Source of the DNA: Opitutaceae bacterium
Lineage (GTDB): Bacteria > Verrucomicrobiota > Verrucomicrobiia > Opitutales > Opitutaceae
Assembly (NCBI GenBank): GCA_016794785.1
Contig: JAEUHC010000003.1
Span: 62,001 to 126,000 of the forward strand
DNA: 64,000 bases
Direction of reading: 5' to 3'
Position numbers and translations under genes: made by a program. Of this stretch, positions 25,949 to 34,625 are shown piece after piece (within the stretch, counting starts at the first letter, position 1; each line of letters begins with the position of its first letter). The notes under the pieces were generated by a model. The model did no database searches. It saw nothing but the letters and a program-made list of their open reading frames with translations, and had not been told where the DNA came from.

Positions 25949-28900
25949 GTGCGTCATGCTGTCGAAAGCAACCCGTCGGATAACCCCCTGCGTCCATCGC
26001 CTCCCTTGTCATTGCCCAGACTACGTTTTCTCCGGCTGGCCTGCCGTCTGTTGGCTCTCATGTTGTCCTCGCGCCTAGCGGTGGCGGCCGTGGCGGCCGA
26101 ACCGACCCGCATGTTTGCGGTGCCGGCGGGGGAAGCGGTCGAAACGCTCCGCCTGATCGCGCGCCAAGGGGAAGCCGAGATTGTCTTTCTCACGGAGACG
26201 GTGCGCGGCGTGCGCACCCGGCCGGTCCACGGCTCGTTTACGCTCCGTGAGGCGCTCAACCGTCTCCTCGCCAGCACACCGCTGAGCGTCACGCAGGATC
26301 CGAAGACCGGCGGTCTCAGCGTCGAGCGCACCCAGCGCACCCCTTTGTCCTCTGCCGTAGCTGACCCTAAAACCACCACGATGAACACCCGAACACCCCG
26401 TCCGCGCAGTTTTGCCGCCCTGCTGGTTGCCGCCATTGCCGGGCCGAACAGCGACGCCCAGACCAGCCCCGCGCCCGCGGGCAATGACGCCACTGTCACT
26501 CTCTCGCCCTTCGAGGTGCGCACGGAGAAGGACACCGGCTACACCGCCACGAGCACGCTCGCCGGCTCGCGCCTCAACACCTCGTTGCGCGACACCCCCG
26601 CGGCCATTTCCGTTTTCACGAAGGAATTTCTCGACGACATCGGCGCCATTAACGTCACCGAGGCCCTCGAATACGGCCTCAACGGCTCCCGCGACACCAC
26701 CGACTACACCGGCAATGTCGCCAGCTCCAACGACCTCGTTTTCCAGCTGCGCGGCTTCACCGGCGCCTCGCTCGGCCGCAATTACTTCGCGTGGTCCCTC
26801 TCGAGCGACAGCTACAACATCGAGCGCCTCGATTTCGCGCGCGGGCCCAACTCCATCCTCTTCGGCATCGGCGGCCCCGGCGGCATCATCAACACCTCGA
26901 CCAAGCGCGCCCTCATCGGCTCCAAGACCAACGAGGTTCGCGTGCGCGCCGGCAGCTGGGACGACTATCGCGGCACGCTCGACTTTGGCCGCACCCTCGT
27001 CCCCGGAAAACTCGCCGCCCGCCTGAATCTCCTCTGGCAAGACCGCGACGGCTGGCGCGAGTTTGATCGCCTGGAGCGCACCGGCGCGGCGCTCGCGCTG
27101 ACCTTCCGGCCGTTTAAGGGCACCGAGATTCGGTTCGATGGCGAATATGGCGACGTCAAGCAGGTCGTCGCCCAGCCCTGGCCTGCGCAGGAGCGGCTGC
27201 AGCCCTGGCTCGACGCGGGGCGCCCCCTCTCGGCGACCTTTGGCGCCGCCGCCGCCGGCACCGGAAACAACACCGCCCGCCAGTTCATCTACGATCCCCT
27301 CGGCGGCGCCGGCCCCATCTCGTGGTTCGGCGGCCGCGTGACGAACACCGGCCCCACCTCGCCCGCGCTTGGCAACAACACCATCGCCATCACCGACTGG
27401 TCGCTCATCCCGCGCAAGGCCACCCTCACCGGGCCCGGCTTCACGGGCGACTACTTCTTCTACAACTACGCCTTCTTCGTGGAGCAGCGTCTCGGCGATT
27501 TTGCACTCGAGGCCGCGTTCAACCGCCAGAGCGAGCAGCGCCAGCAGCATCGCCCGCAGGTCTTCAACGATGTCGCCCTGCGCGGCGACCCCAACGCCTT
27601 CCTGCCCAATGGCCGGCCCAACCCCGGCGCCGGAAAACTATACACCGACGGCCAGCTCCAGGTGGATTACCGCGATCAGGTGCGCACCGACTGGCGGTTC
27701 ACCGGCTCCTACGCGCTCGACCTGCGCAAACGCTCCGCGTGGCTCGGTTCGCACACGCTGGCCGGCCTGCTCACCCGGCGGGAAAACGTCGGCCGCGACG
27801 ATGGCTTCAACGAGGTGAACCTCACGCCCGCCGGTGATGCCTTCTATCCGCGCGACCTCACCAATGCCAACAACCAGATCCGCCGCCGCACCTACCTCGA
27901 TTTCTCCACCTCTGATCCGGACCGCCGCGGCATGCTCGACCCGCGGAAATATCCCATCAACGGCCAGAACGGCGTCACCTCCGGCCTCGTCCGCACGCGC
28001 GACGCCTCCCGCAATGATCTCACCCGCACGGACTCCTCGATGGCCGCGTTTCAGAGCCGCTGGTTCGACGGCCGCGTCGTGCTCACCGGCGGCTGGCGCA
28101 AGGACAAGCAGGCCGTCTGGGGCAGCACCGCCGATCTCAATGGCGACGGCAGCACCAACGACGACCGCGATCCGGTCACGCGCACCTTTCCGGTCCGCAG
28201 TCGCGTCGCCAGCGCCAACCGTTCCGAGGGCGACACCCGCACCTATGGCATTGTCGTCAACGCCACCAAGCAGGTCGGCTTGTTCTACAACAATGCGAAC
28301 AACTTCGTGCCCCAGTCTGACCGCGATATTTTCAACAACCTCCTCGGCAACCGCAAAGGCGAGGGCGAGGACATGGGCGTGCGTTTGACGCTGCTCGACG
28401 GAAAAATCAGCGGTTCCGTATCCCGCTACAAGACTGCCGAGGTAAACCGATCCGTGGGCCGGGACAACGCCTACATCAATGCCATGAACGCGCTTTGGCA
28501 GGCCCTCGGAAAAGTCGATCAGTTCGCCGACACCGGCTCTCGCGACAGCCAGGACACCGACGGCAAGGGCTGGGAATACGACTTCACCGCCAACCCCACG
28601 CCGAGCTGGCGCGTGTCGCTGAATTTCGCGCAGACGAAACAGATCACGACCAATATCCAGCCGCGCAACGGCGCCTACGTGGAGGCCAACCGCGCCGAAT
28701 GGACACGCGCCAGCGCCCTGCTCATGCCGACCGGCTTTGGCTTGCCGACGAATGCGACCGGCGCCACCGCGCTCAGCACGATCGATGCGCTCTACGCCGG
28801 CTTCAAACAATCGGAGGGCCAGACGCGCCGCCAGCTCCGCCAGAACACGGGGAATTTCTTCACCAGCTACACGATCCGCCGAGGCGACAGCCGGCTCAAC

Positions 28901-29188
28901 GGCCTCACGCTCGGCGGCGGCGTGCAGTATCGCGGTGACGCGGTCGTCGGCTACGACAGCTCGCGCAACAACGCCCCGATTTACGGCGGCGCCTACACCC
29001 TCGTGAACGCGATGGCCGCCTACAACCTCCGGCTCTCGGGCAAGTATCGCGTCCGCCTACAGCTCAACGTCGATAACCTGCTCAACGAGGACAAACTCCA
29101 GGTCATCGACGCCGATCAGGTGCGCGCCTACCGCTACGTCTTCCAGACCCCGCGCCGCTGGAGCATCACGAGCACGGTGACGTTCTGA
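25949..29188 (+). CDS. STN-domain TonB-dependent receptor with an internal signal-peptide-like segment
   Basis: A receptor of about 1079 residues. After an N-terminal signal region, an STN domain (about 53-128: RMFAVPAGEAVETLRLI, then FTLREALNRLLA) marks it as a signalling receptor for the upstream FecR/sigma pair. Then comes M145-N-T-R-T-P-R-P-R followed by a hydrophobic AALLVAAIAG, which looks like a second signal peptide, and then the plug start VTLSPFEVRTEKDTGYTAT and SVFTKEFLDDIGAIN. The barrel ends ...STVTF. The start is uncertain: GTG 25949 is used, TTG 26006 is an alternative nearer to the hydrophobic segment, and ATG 26381 would give a receptor without STN. The two receptors here share the plug pattern closely and probably arose by duplication. 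Confidence 0.9.
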   Translation: MRHAVESNPSDNPLRPSPPLSLPRLRFLRLACRLLALMLSSRLAVAAVAAEPTRMFAVPAGEAVETLRLIARQGEAEIVFLTETVRGVRTRPVHGSFTLREALNRLLASTPLSVTQDPKTGGLSVERTQRTPLSSAVADPKTTTMNTRTPRPRSFAALLVAAIAGPNSDAQTSPAPAGNDATVTLSPFEVRTEKDTGYTATSTLAGSRLNTSLRDTPAAISVFTKEFLDDIGAINVTEALEYGLNGSRDTTDYTGNVASSNDLVFQLRGFTGASLGRNYFAWSLSSDSYNIERLDFARGPNSILFGIGGPGGIINTSTKRALIGSKTNEVRVRAGSWDDYRGTLDFGRTLVPGKLAARLNLLWQDRDGWREFDRLERTGAALALTFRPFKGTEIRFDGEYGDVKQVVAQPWPAQERLQPWLDAGRPLSATFGAAAAGTGNNTARQFIYDPLGGAGPISWFGGRVTNTGPTSPALGNNTIAITDWSLIPRKATLTGPGFTGDYFFYNYAFFVEQRLGDFALEAAFNRQSEQRQQHRPQVFNDVALRGDPNAFLPNGRPNPGAGKLYTDGQLQVDYRDQVRTDWRFTGSYALDLRKRSAWLGSHTLAGLLTRRENVGRDDGFNEVNLTPAGDAFYPRDLTNANNQIRRRTYLDFSTSDPDRRGMLDPRKYPINGQNGVTSGLVRTRDASRNDLTRTDSSMAAFQSRWFDGRVVLTGGWRKDKQAVWGSTADLNGDGSTNDDRDPVTRTFPVRSRVASANRSEGDTRTYGIVVNATKQVGLFYNNANNFVPQSDRDIFNNLLGNRKGEGEDMGVRLTLLDGKISGSVSRYKTAEVNRSVGRDNAYINAMNALWQALGKVDQFADTGSRDSQDTDGKGWEYDFTANPTPSWRVSLNFAQTKQITTNIQPRNGAYVEANRAEWTRASALLMPTGFGLPTNATGATALSTIDALYAGFKQSEGQTRRQLRQNTGNFFTSYTIRRGDSRLNGLTLGGGVQYRGDAVVGYDSSRNNAPIYGGAYTLVNAMAAYNLRLSGKYRVRLQLNVDNLLNEDKLQVIDADQVRAYRYVFQTPRRWSITSTVTF

Positions 29189-29495
29189 ACGTTTGCCAGC
29201 AATGATTGCATGGGCCGCCGCGGCCAATGGTGCCGCGACACTCCCCTGCCGTGGCATATCTGTTGCACTCATTGCCGGTGTAGCCCTGCTCGTGAGAGCT
29301 GGGACAGACGTGAGATCGAATGGCCGACAGTCCCGCCTCTCACGAGGCGGGCTACATCGAGGCCGTCGGGTGTCACGATTTCAGTGGGTCGTGGCACTGG
29401 GATTGGGCGCGGTCGCTTCCTTTGATGGCTCAATCCCAGTGAAGAGCCGAACGTGTTGGCGTGCCTTTGCTGGGATTCTGGGTTCGTTTCTTCGC
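29189..29495. other. Intergenic region with a hairpin repeat
   Basis: 307 bases between the STN receptor and the next sulfatase. The frame of the sulfatase is open through it, but the residues do not resemble protein of this family, and the middle is the GTAGCCC hairpin repeat at 29280-29355. The sulfatase promoter should lie in 29356-29495. Confidence 0.5.
29280..29355. repeat. GTAGCCC...TCGTGAGA hairpin repeat, copy 1
   Basis: Left arm 29280-29305 and right arm 29329-29355 are inverted repeats of about 26 bases with a few mismatches. The same element occurs at 44485-44558 directly at the menD stop. Confidence 0.82.
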
Positions 29496-30869
29496 GTGAA
29501 ATCACCCCTGCGGCTGCTCCTGTCCGTGTTGCTCCCTTTCGCGTGCTTGGCCGGGCAGCCGGCCGCGCGGCCGAATATCGTCTTCATCATCGCCGACGAT
29601 CTCGGCTGGGCGGATGTCGCGTCGCATGGCGGCAACGCCCCCACGCCGCACCTCGACCGGCTCGCGCGCGAAGGGCTCGAACTGGGCGCGCACTATGTCG
29701 CGCCGGTGTGCAGCCCCACGCGCACGGCTTTCATGACCGGCCGGTTTTGGAGCCGGTTCGGCGTCACGACCCCGCAGAACGAGCGCGCGCTGCCGTGGGA
29801 CACGGTCACGCTGCCGCGCGCGTTGAAGAGCGTGGGCTACGACACCTGCCTCGTGGGCAAATGGCACCTCGGCTCCCGGCCCGACCAGGGGCCCCAGCGC
29901 TTTGGCTTCGATCATTCCTACGGCTCGCTCGCCGGCGGCGTGAGCCCCTACGGCCACAAATACAAACAGGGGCCGTTCACCGACACCTGGCATCGCAACG
30001 GCACGCTCCTCGACGAGACCGGCCACGTGACCGATCTGATCGCCGCTGAGGCGGTGCGCTGGATCGAGGCGAGGGGCGCGGCGCCGTTTTTTCTCTACGT
30101 GCCGTTCACCGCCGTGCATCTGCCGGTGAAGGAACCCGCCGAGTGGCTCGCCCGCGTGCCGGCCACGATCACCGGCGAGGTTGCGCGCCACTACGCCGCC
30201 TCGATCATGCACCTCGACGACGCGGTCGGGCGGATCGTCGCGACGCTCGATAAAACGGGCCGCCGCCAAAACACACTGGTCGTATTCACCAGCGACAACG
30301 GCGGCAGCACGGCCGAGAACAACGACCGCACCTATCCCTCCGACGATTGCCCGAGCGGTCCGCTCCCGGGCAACAACCGCCCGTGGCGCGGCAAGAAGGG
30401 CGATCTTTATGAGGGCGGCACGCGGGTGCCGACCTTTGTCTCGTGGCCCGGGCGCGCCCGCTCCGGCCGGGTCGAGGCGCCGGTGCACGTCGCCGACTGG
30501 ATGCCGACCTTTGCCGCACTCGCCGGCTATCGCCCCGCCCAGGATCTCAGGTGGGATGGCGCCGATCTCAGTGCGCTTCTCACGGCCCACACGCCGCCGC
30601 CCGTGCGCACGCTCTACGGCGTCGCGCCCGGCTGGCGCGCGCAGGCCGTGCGGCATGGTGACTGGAAACTGGTCGTCACGCAGCCAGCGGCGGCGAAAGC
30701 GAAGAAGCAGGGCGCGTCTGCCGCCGCCACGGAGGAACTTTTCAACCTCGCCGCCGATCCGGCCGAGACGCGGAACCTCGCCGCGACGCAACCCGAAGTG
30801 CTCGCGCAGATGCGCGCCCGCCTCGCCGCCGTGGCCGCCCGTGATCGCGATGCGGTCGCAAAAGACTGA
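29496..30869 (+). CDS. Sulfatase (formylglycine-dependent)
   Basis: A 457-residue secreted sulfatase. Signal peptide about 1-19 (LRLLLSVLLPFACLAG), then ARPNIVFIIADDLGWAD with Asp34-35 for calcium. The catalytic motif is C-S-P-T-R with Cys72, followed by AFMTGRF. GKWHLGSRPDQGPQRFGFD and FTSDNGG mark the remaining active site, and a C-terminal ELFNLAADPAETRNLA closes the domain. GTG 29496 is the chosen start because it begins directly at the signal peptide; the 100 upstream in-frame codons cross a repeat. It is followed after 20 bases by another sulfatase gene. Substrate unknown. Confidence 0.92.
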   Translation: MKSPLRLLLSVLLPFACLAGQPAARPNIVFIIADDLGWADVASHGGNAPTPHLDRLAREGLELGAHYVAPVCSPTRTAFMTGRFWSRFGVTTPQNERALPWDTVTLPRALKSVGYDTCLVGKWHLGSRPDQGPQRFGFDHSYGSLAGGVSPYGHKYKQGPFTDTWHRNGTLLDETGHVTDLIAAEAVRWIEARGAAPFFLYVPFTAVHLPVKEPAEWLARVPATITGEVARHYAASIMHLDDAVGRIVATLDKTGRRQNTLVVFTSDNGGSTAENNDRTYPSDDCPSGPLPGNNRPWRGKKGDLYEGGTRVPTFVSWPGRARSGRVEAPVHVADWMPTFAALAGYRPAQDLRWDGADLSALLTAHTPPPVRTLYGVAPGWRAQAVRHGDWKLVVTQPAAAKAKKQGASAAATEELFNLAADPAETRNLAATQPEVLAQMRARLAAVAARDRDAVAKD

Positions 30870-30889
30870 ATTCGGCTCCGCCTTTTTCC

Positions 30890-32302
30890 ATGACAAAGCC
30901 GCCACTCCTATGTCTCGCGCTCGCCTTGGTCGCTAGCGCGGCCTGGGCCGCCCAGACGGCACCGCGCCCCAATATCGTCTTCATCGTCGCCGACGATCTC
31001 GGCTATGGCGAACTCGGGAGCTATGGCGGCCGCGAGATCCCGACGCCGCACCTCGATGCGCTGGCGGCCAGCGGCATGCGTTTCACCGATGCCTATGTGA
31101 CCGCGCCGTTCTGCGCGGCCTCGCGCGCGGCGCTCGTCACGGGGCGCTACCAGACGCGCTTCGGGTTCGAGTTCAATCCCATCGGCGCGCGCAACGCCGA
31201 CCCGCGCATCGGCCTGCCCGTGGGGGAAAAAACGATCGCCGATCGGCTGCGCGATGTCGGCTACGCCACCGCCCTCGTCGGCAAATGGCACCTCGGCGGG
31301 ACGGCCGACTACCATCCGCAGCGCCGCGGCTTCGACGAGTTCTTCGGCTTCCTCCACGAGGGGCACTATTTCGTGCCGCCGCCGTGGACCGGCGTGACGA
31401 CGTGGCTGCGCCGCCGTGCGTTGCCCGATGGCGGCAAGGGCCGCTGGACCTCGCCGGACGGCCGCCTCATCTGGAGCACGCACCTCAACAACCACGAGCC
31501 CGACTACGACGCCGACAACCCGATCCTCCGCGGCAGCCAGCACGTCGAGGAGCGCGCGAATCTGACCGATGCCTTCACGCGCGAGGCATGCGACTTCATC
31601 GGCCGCCACCGCGCGCAACCGTTTTTCCTGCTGCTCGCCTACAACTCCGTGCACAGCCCGATGCAGGCGCCCGACGCCTATCTGGCGAAGTTTGCGCACG
31701 TCCCGGACATCCACCGCCGCATTTTTGCCGCGATGCTCGCGCACCTCGACGATTGCGTGGGGCAGGTGGTCGCGCAGCTGCGCAGCGCGGGCGTCGCGGA
31801 GAAAACGCTCGTCGTTTTCCTGAGCGACAACGGCGGCCCCACCCGCGAACTCACCTCCAGCAACGCCCCGCTGCGCGGGGAGAAAGGTTCGCTCTTCGAA
31901 GGCGGTGTCCGCGTGCCGTTCCTCGCGGCATGGCCCGGGGTGATCCCGGCGGGCCGGGTCGTCGCCGCCCCCGTGATCTCGATCGATTTCACGGTGACGG
32001 CGCAGCACCTGGGCGGCGCGGTGACGCCGGCCAATGCCGACGGCGTGAACTTGCTTCCGCTGCTGCGCGGCGAGAGCGCGCCAGTGTCACGCGACACCCT
32101 TTACTGGCGGGTGGGCGAACGCCACGCGCTCCGCGCCGGCTCGTGGAAACTGCTGCGCGACCGCGGGCCGTGGCAGCTCTACGACCTCGCCGCCGACATC
32201 GGCGAGAAGTCCGACCTCGCCGCCCGCGAGCCCGCGCGCGTCGCCGAGCTCACCGCCCTTTGGGAAAAATGGAACGCCGCCAACGTCGCCTCGAAGTGGT
32301 GA
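30890..32302 (+). CDS. Sulfatase with C-A-A-S-R catalytic motif
   Basis: A 470-residue secreted sulfatase. Signal peptide about 1-20, then PRPNIVFIVADDLGYGELGSYG. The active-site motif is F-C-A-A-S-R with Cys75; the third position is Ala rather than the usual Pro, a C-x-A-x-R form still expected to be a formylglycine substrate. ALVGKWHLGG, FLSDNGGP and GSLFEGGVRVP follow, and the C terminus reads LYDLAADIGEKSDLA. It lies 20 bases after the previous sulfatase gene and probably shares its transcript; the two differ strongly, so they likely act on different sulfate positions. Confidence 0.92.
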   Translation: MTKPPLLCLALALVASAAWAAQTAPRPNIVFIVADDLGYGELGSYGGREIPTPHLDALAASGMRFTDAYVTAPFCAASRAALVTGRYQTRFGFEFNPIGARNADPRIGLPVGEKTIADRLRDVGYATALVGKWHLGGTADYHPQRRGFDEFFGFLHEGHYFVPPPWTGVTTWLRRRALPDGGKGRWTSPDGRLIWSTHLNNHEPDYDADNPILRGSQHVEERANLTDAFTREACDFIGRHRAQPFFLLLAYNSVHSPMQAPDAYLAKFAHVPDIHRRIFAAMLAHLDDCVGQVVAQLRSAGVAEKTLVVFLSDNGGPTRELTSSNAPLRGEKGSLFEGGVRVPFLAAWPGVIPAGRVVAAPVISIDFTVTAQHLGGAVTPANADGVNLLPLLRGESAPVSRDTLYWRVGERHALRAGSWKLLRDRGPWQLYDLAADIGEKSDLAAREPARVAELTALWEKWNAANVASKW

Positions 32303-32336
32303 GGCCGCTGGCGGTTTTCGAAACCGATGCGATTCC

Positions 32337-32400
32337 CCGTGGGGGTGAGCAAGCTCGCCACGATTTCGATCCGGTCGCGAGCAAGCTCGCTCCCACCGGC
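32337..32400. repeat. GTGGGxGxGAGC hairpin repeat (Pseudomonas REP-like)
   Basis: Left arm about 32339-32363 and right arm 32375-32400 are inverted copies. Each arm itself contains a small palindrome (GAGCAAGCTC). The right arm read on the minus strand closely resembles REP sequences of Pseudomonas. Located between a sulfatase stop and the quinoprotein start. Confidence 0.75.
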
Positions 32401-32425
32401 CCGATCGCTTTTTCCTGATTGCCCC

Positions 32426-34561
32426 ATGCGATTCCTCACTGTCTCCGCCTTGCTCGTCGCCTTCGCCGCCGGAGCCGCCCAAGCCGCCGACTGGCCGGCC
32501 TACCTCGGCGACAAGGCGAGCAGCCACTACTCCACGCTCAGCGAGATCACGCCGGACAATGTCGCGCGCCTCGAGGTGGCGTGGACCTACCAGGCCGGCG
32601 GTCTCGGCGGCCGCACCCAGATCCAGTGCAACCCGCTCGTCATCGACGGCGTGCTCTACGGCACGACGCCGGACTTGCAGCTCTTCGCGCTCGACGCCGC
32701 CACCGGTGCGGAGCGCTGGCGCTTCGATGCCGCCAAGATCCCGGGCCTCGCCAAAAGCGGCGTCAACCGCGGCCTCGCCACCTGGACCGACGGCATTGCG
32801 CGCCGCATCCTTTTCGCCAATGATCGTTTCCTGCACGCCATCGATGCGGCGACCGGCCAGCGCATCGCGAGCTTCGGCCGCGGGGGCTCGATCGATTTGA
32901 AGGAGGGCCTCGGGCGCGACGCCGCGAAACTCGCGCTCAGTGTCACCACGCCCGGCGTCGTTTTCCGCGATTTGCTGATCCTCGGCATGAGGGTGGGCGA
33001 GGGGCCCGCGCCGGCCGCGCCCGGGCCGATCCGGGCCTTTGACGTGCGCACGGGCGCCCTCGTGTGGCGGTTCAACACCATCCCGCTGCCGGGCGAGCCG
33101 GGTCACGAGACCTGGCCGCCGGAGGCGCACCGCCACATCGGCGGCGCCAACGTCTGGACCGGCTTCGCGCTCGACGAGGAGCGCGGCCTCGTCTTCTGCC
33201 CGACGGGCTCGGCGTCGTTTGATTTTTGGGGTGGCAACCGGATCGGCGACAATCTCTACGCGAACAGCCTGGTCGCCCTCGATGCCCGCACGGGCCGCCG
33301 GGTGTGGCACTACCAGTTTGTGCGGCACGATGTGTGGGACCGCGATCTGCCGGCGCCGCCGAACCTCGTGACCGTCACGCACGGCGGAAAACCGATCGCC
33401 GCCGTCGCGCAGGTGACGAAGTCCGGGCACGTGTTTGTCTTCAACCGCGAGACCGGCGAGCCGCTCTTCCCGATCGACGAGGTGCCGGTGCCGAAGTCCG
33501 ATCTGCCGGGCGAGGTGCTCGCCACGACGCAGCGCGTGCCGCGCCGGCCCGCGCCGTTTTCGCGCCAGCTGTTCACGCACACCGAGATCACGCAGCGCAC
33601 ACCCGAGGCGCACCGGGCGGTGCTCGAGCGCTTCGCCACGGTGCGCCCGCACACGCCGTTTGCCCCGCCGAGCCGGCAGGGGACGGTTGTGTTTCCCGGC
33701 TTCGACGGCGGCGCGGAGTGGGGCGGGGCGGCTGCGGACCCCGACGGCGTGCTCTACGTCAACGGCAACGAGATGGCGTGGATCCTCACGATGGTGGATG
33801 CCAAACGCCGGGCCGCCGGCGCGGCGGGCGGTTCGGATGGCGCGGCGATCTACACGCAGATCTGCGCGGCGTGCCACGGCGTGGATCGGCGTGGCAACGT
33901 GGCGCAGAACGTGCCCTCGCTCGAGAATCTCGCCGCGCGGCTCAAGCCGGCCGATGTCCACGCGCTGCTTCAGGCGGGCAAGGGCGTCATGCCGTCGTTT
34001 GCGTTTCTCAGCGAAGCCCAGCGCGGCGCACTGGTGAATGCGCTTTTTGGCACGGAAGCGCCGCCGGCTGCTAATCCCGGCGACACTCATGCGGCCGACG
34101 CCGCGGGCGTCGATCCGCTGGGCGGCATTCCGTTTGCGACGACCGGCTACAACCGCTGGCTCGATCCCGACGGCTATCCGGCGGTGAAGCCACCGTGGGG
34201 CACGCTCAACGCCATCGATCTCAACACCGGCGAGTATCGCTGGACCGTGCCGCTCGGCGACTGGCCCACGCCGGGCGCGCCGGCCGGCCCGCCCACAGGC
34301 ACCGAGAACTACGGCGGCCCGGTCGTGACGGCAGGCGGCCTGGTTTTCATCGCCGCGAGCCGCGACGGGCACATCCGCGCCTTTGACCGGCGGACTGGCA
34401 AGGAACTTTGGAAGGCACCGCTACCCGCCGCGGGCTTCGCCACTCCGGCGACCTATGCGGTCGGAGGGCGGCAATACGTCGTCATCGCCTGTGGTGGCGG
34501 GAAGATTGGGGTGAAAAGCGGCGACGCCTACGTGGCGTTTGCGCTGCCGGCGGCGCGCTGA
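32426..34561 (+). CDS. PQQ-type quinoprotein dehydrogenase with inserted cytochrome c domain
   Basis: A 711-residue periplasmic enzyme. Signal peptide about 1-20, then ADWPAYLGDKASSHYSTLSEIT, the usual start of quinoprotein glucose/alcohol dehydrogenases. The beta-propeller runs from about 22 to 465 and resumes at about 575-710, ending with GGPVVTAGGLVFIAASRDG. Between the halves sits a cytochrome c domain: C480-A-A-C-H484 binds haem, and the GVMPSFAFLS segment supplies the likely axial Met. So substrate oxidation at PQQ and electron transfer are combined in one chain. It probably oxidises a sugar or sugar alcohol in the periplasm. PQQ synthesis genes are not in the window. It follows the sulfatase pair and precedes an NHL-propeller gene. 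Confidence 0.9.
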   Translation: MRFLTVSALLVAFAAGAAQAADWPAYLGDKASSHYSTLSEITPDNVARLEVAWTYQAGGLGGRTQIQCNPLVIDGVLYGTTPDLQLFALDAATGAERWRFDAAKIPGLAKSGVNRGLATWTDGIARRILFANDRFLHAIDAATGQRIASFGRGGSIDLKEGLGRDAAKLALSVTTPGVVFRDLLILGMRVGEGPAPAAPGPIRAFDVRTGALVWRFNTIPLPGEPGHETWPPEAHRHIGGANVWTGFALDEERGLVFCPTGSASFDFWGGNRIGDNLYANSLVALDARTGRRVWHYQFVRHDVWDRDLPAPPNLVTVTHGGKPIAAVAQVTKSGHVFVFNRETGEPLFPIDEVPVPKSDLPGEVLATTQRVPRRPAPFSRQLFTHTEITQRTPEAHRAVLERFATVRPHTPFAPPSRQGTVVFPGFDGGAEWGGAAADPDGVLYVNGNEMAWILTMVDAKRRAAGAAGGSDGAAIYTQICAACHGVDRRGNVAQNVPSLENLAARLKPADVHALLQAGKGVMPSFAFLSEAQRGALVNALFGTEAPPAANPGDTHAADAAGVDPLGGIPFATTGYNRWLDPDGYPAVKPPWGTLNAIDLNTGEYRWTVPLGDWPTPGAPAGPPTGTENYGGPVVTAGGLVFIAASRDGHIRAFDRRTGKELWKAPLPAAGFATPATYAVGGRQYVVIACGGGKIGVKSGDAYVAFALPAAR

Positions 34562-34625
34562 GCCCGGTGTTGGCCGCGCGGCGCCGCTTGACGCTGCCGG
34601 AGCGCGTCGCAACCGTCGGCGCGCC

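Noticed and set aside
32087..34372. Minus-strand open frame opposite the quinoprotein gene
   Set aside because: Low-complexity Arg/Ala/Gly composition and complete overlap with a gene carrying haem and propeller motifs.
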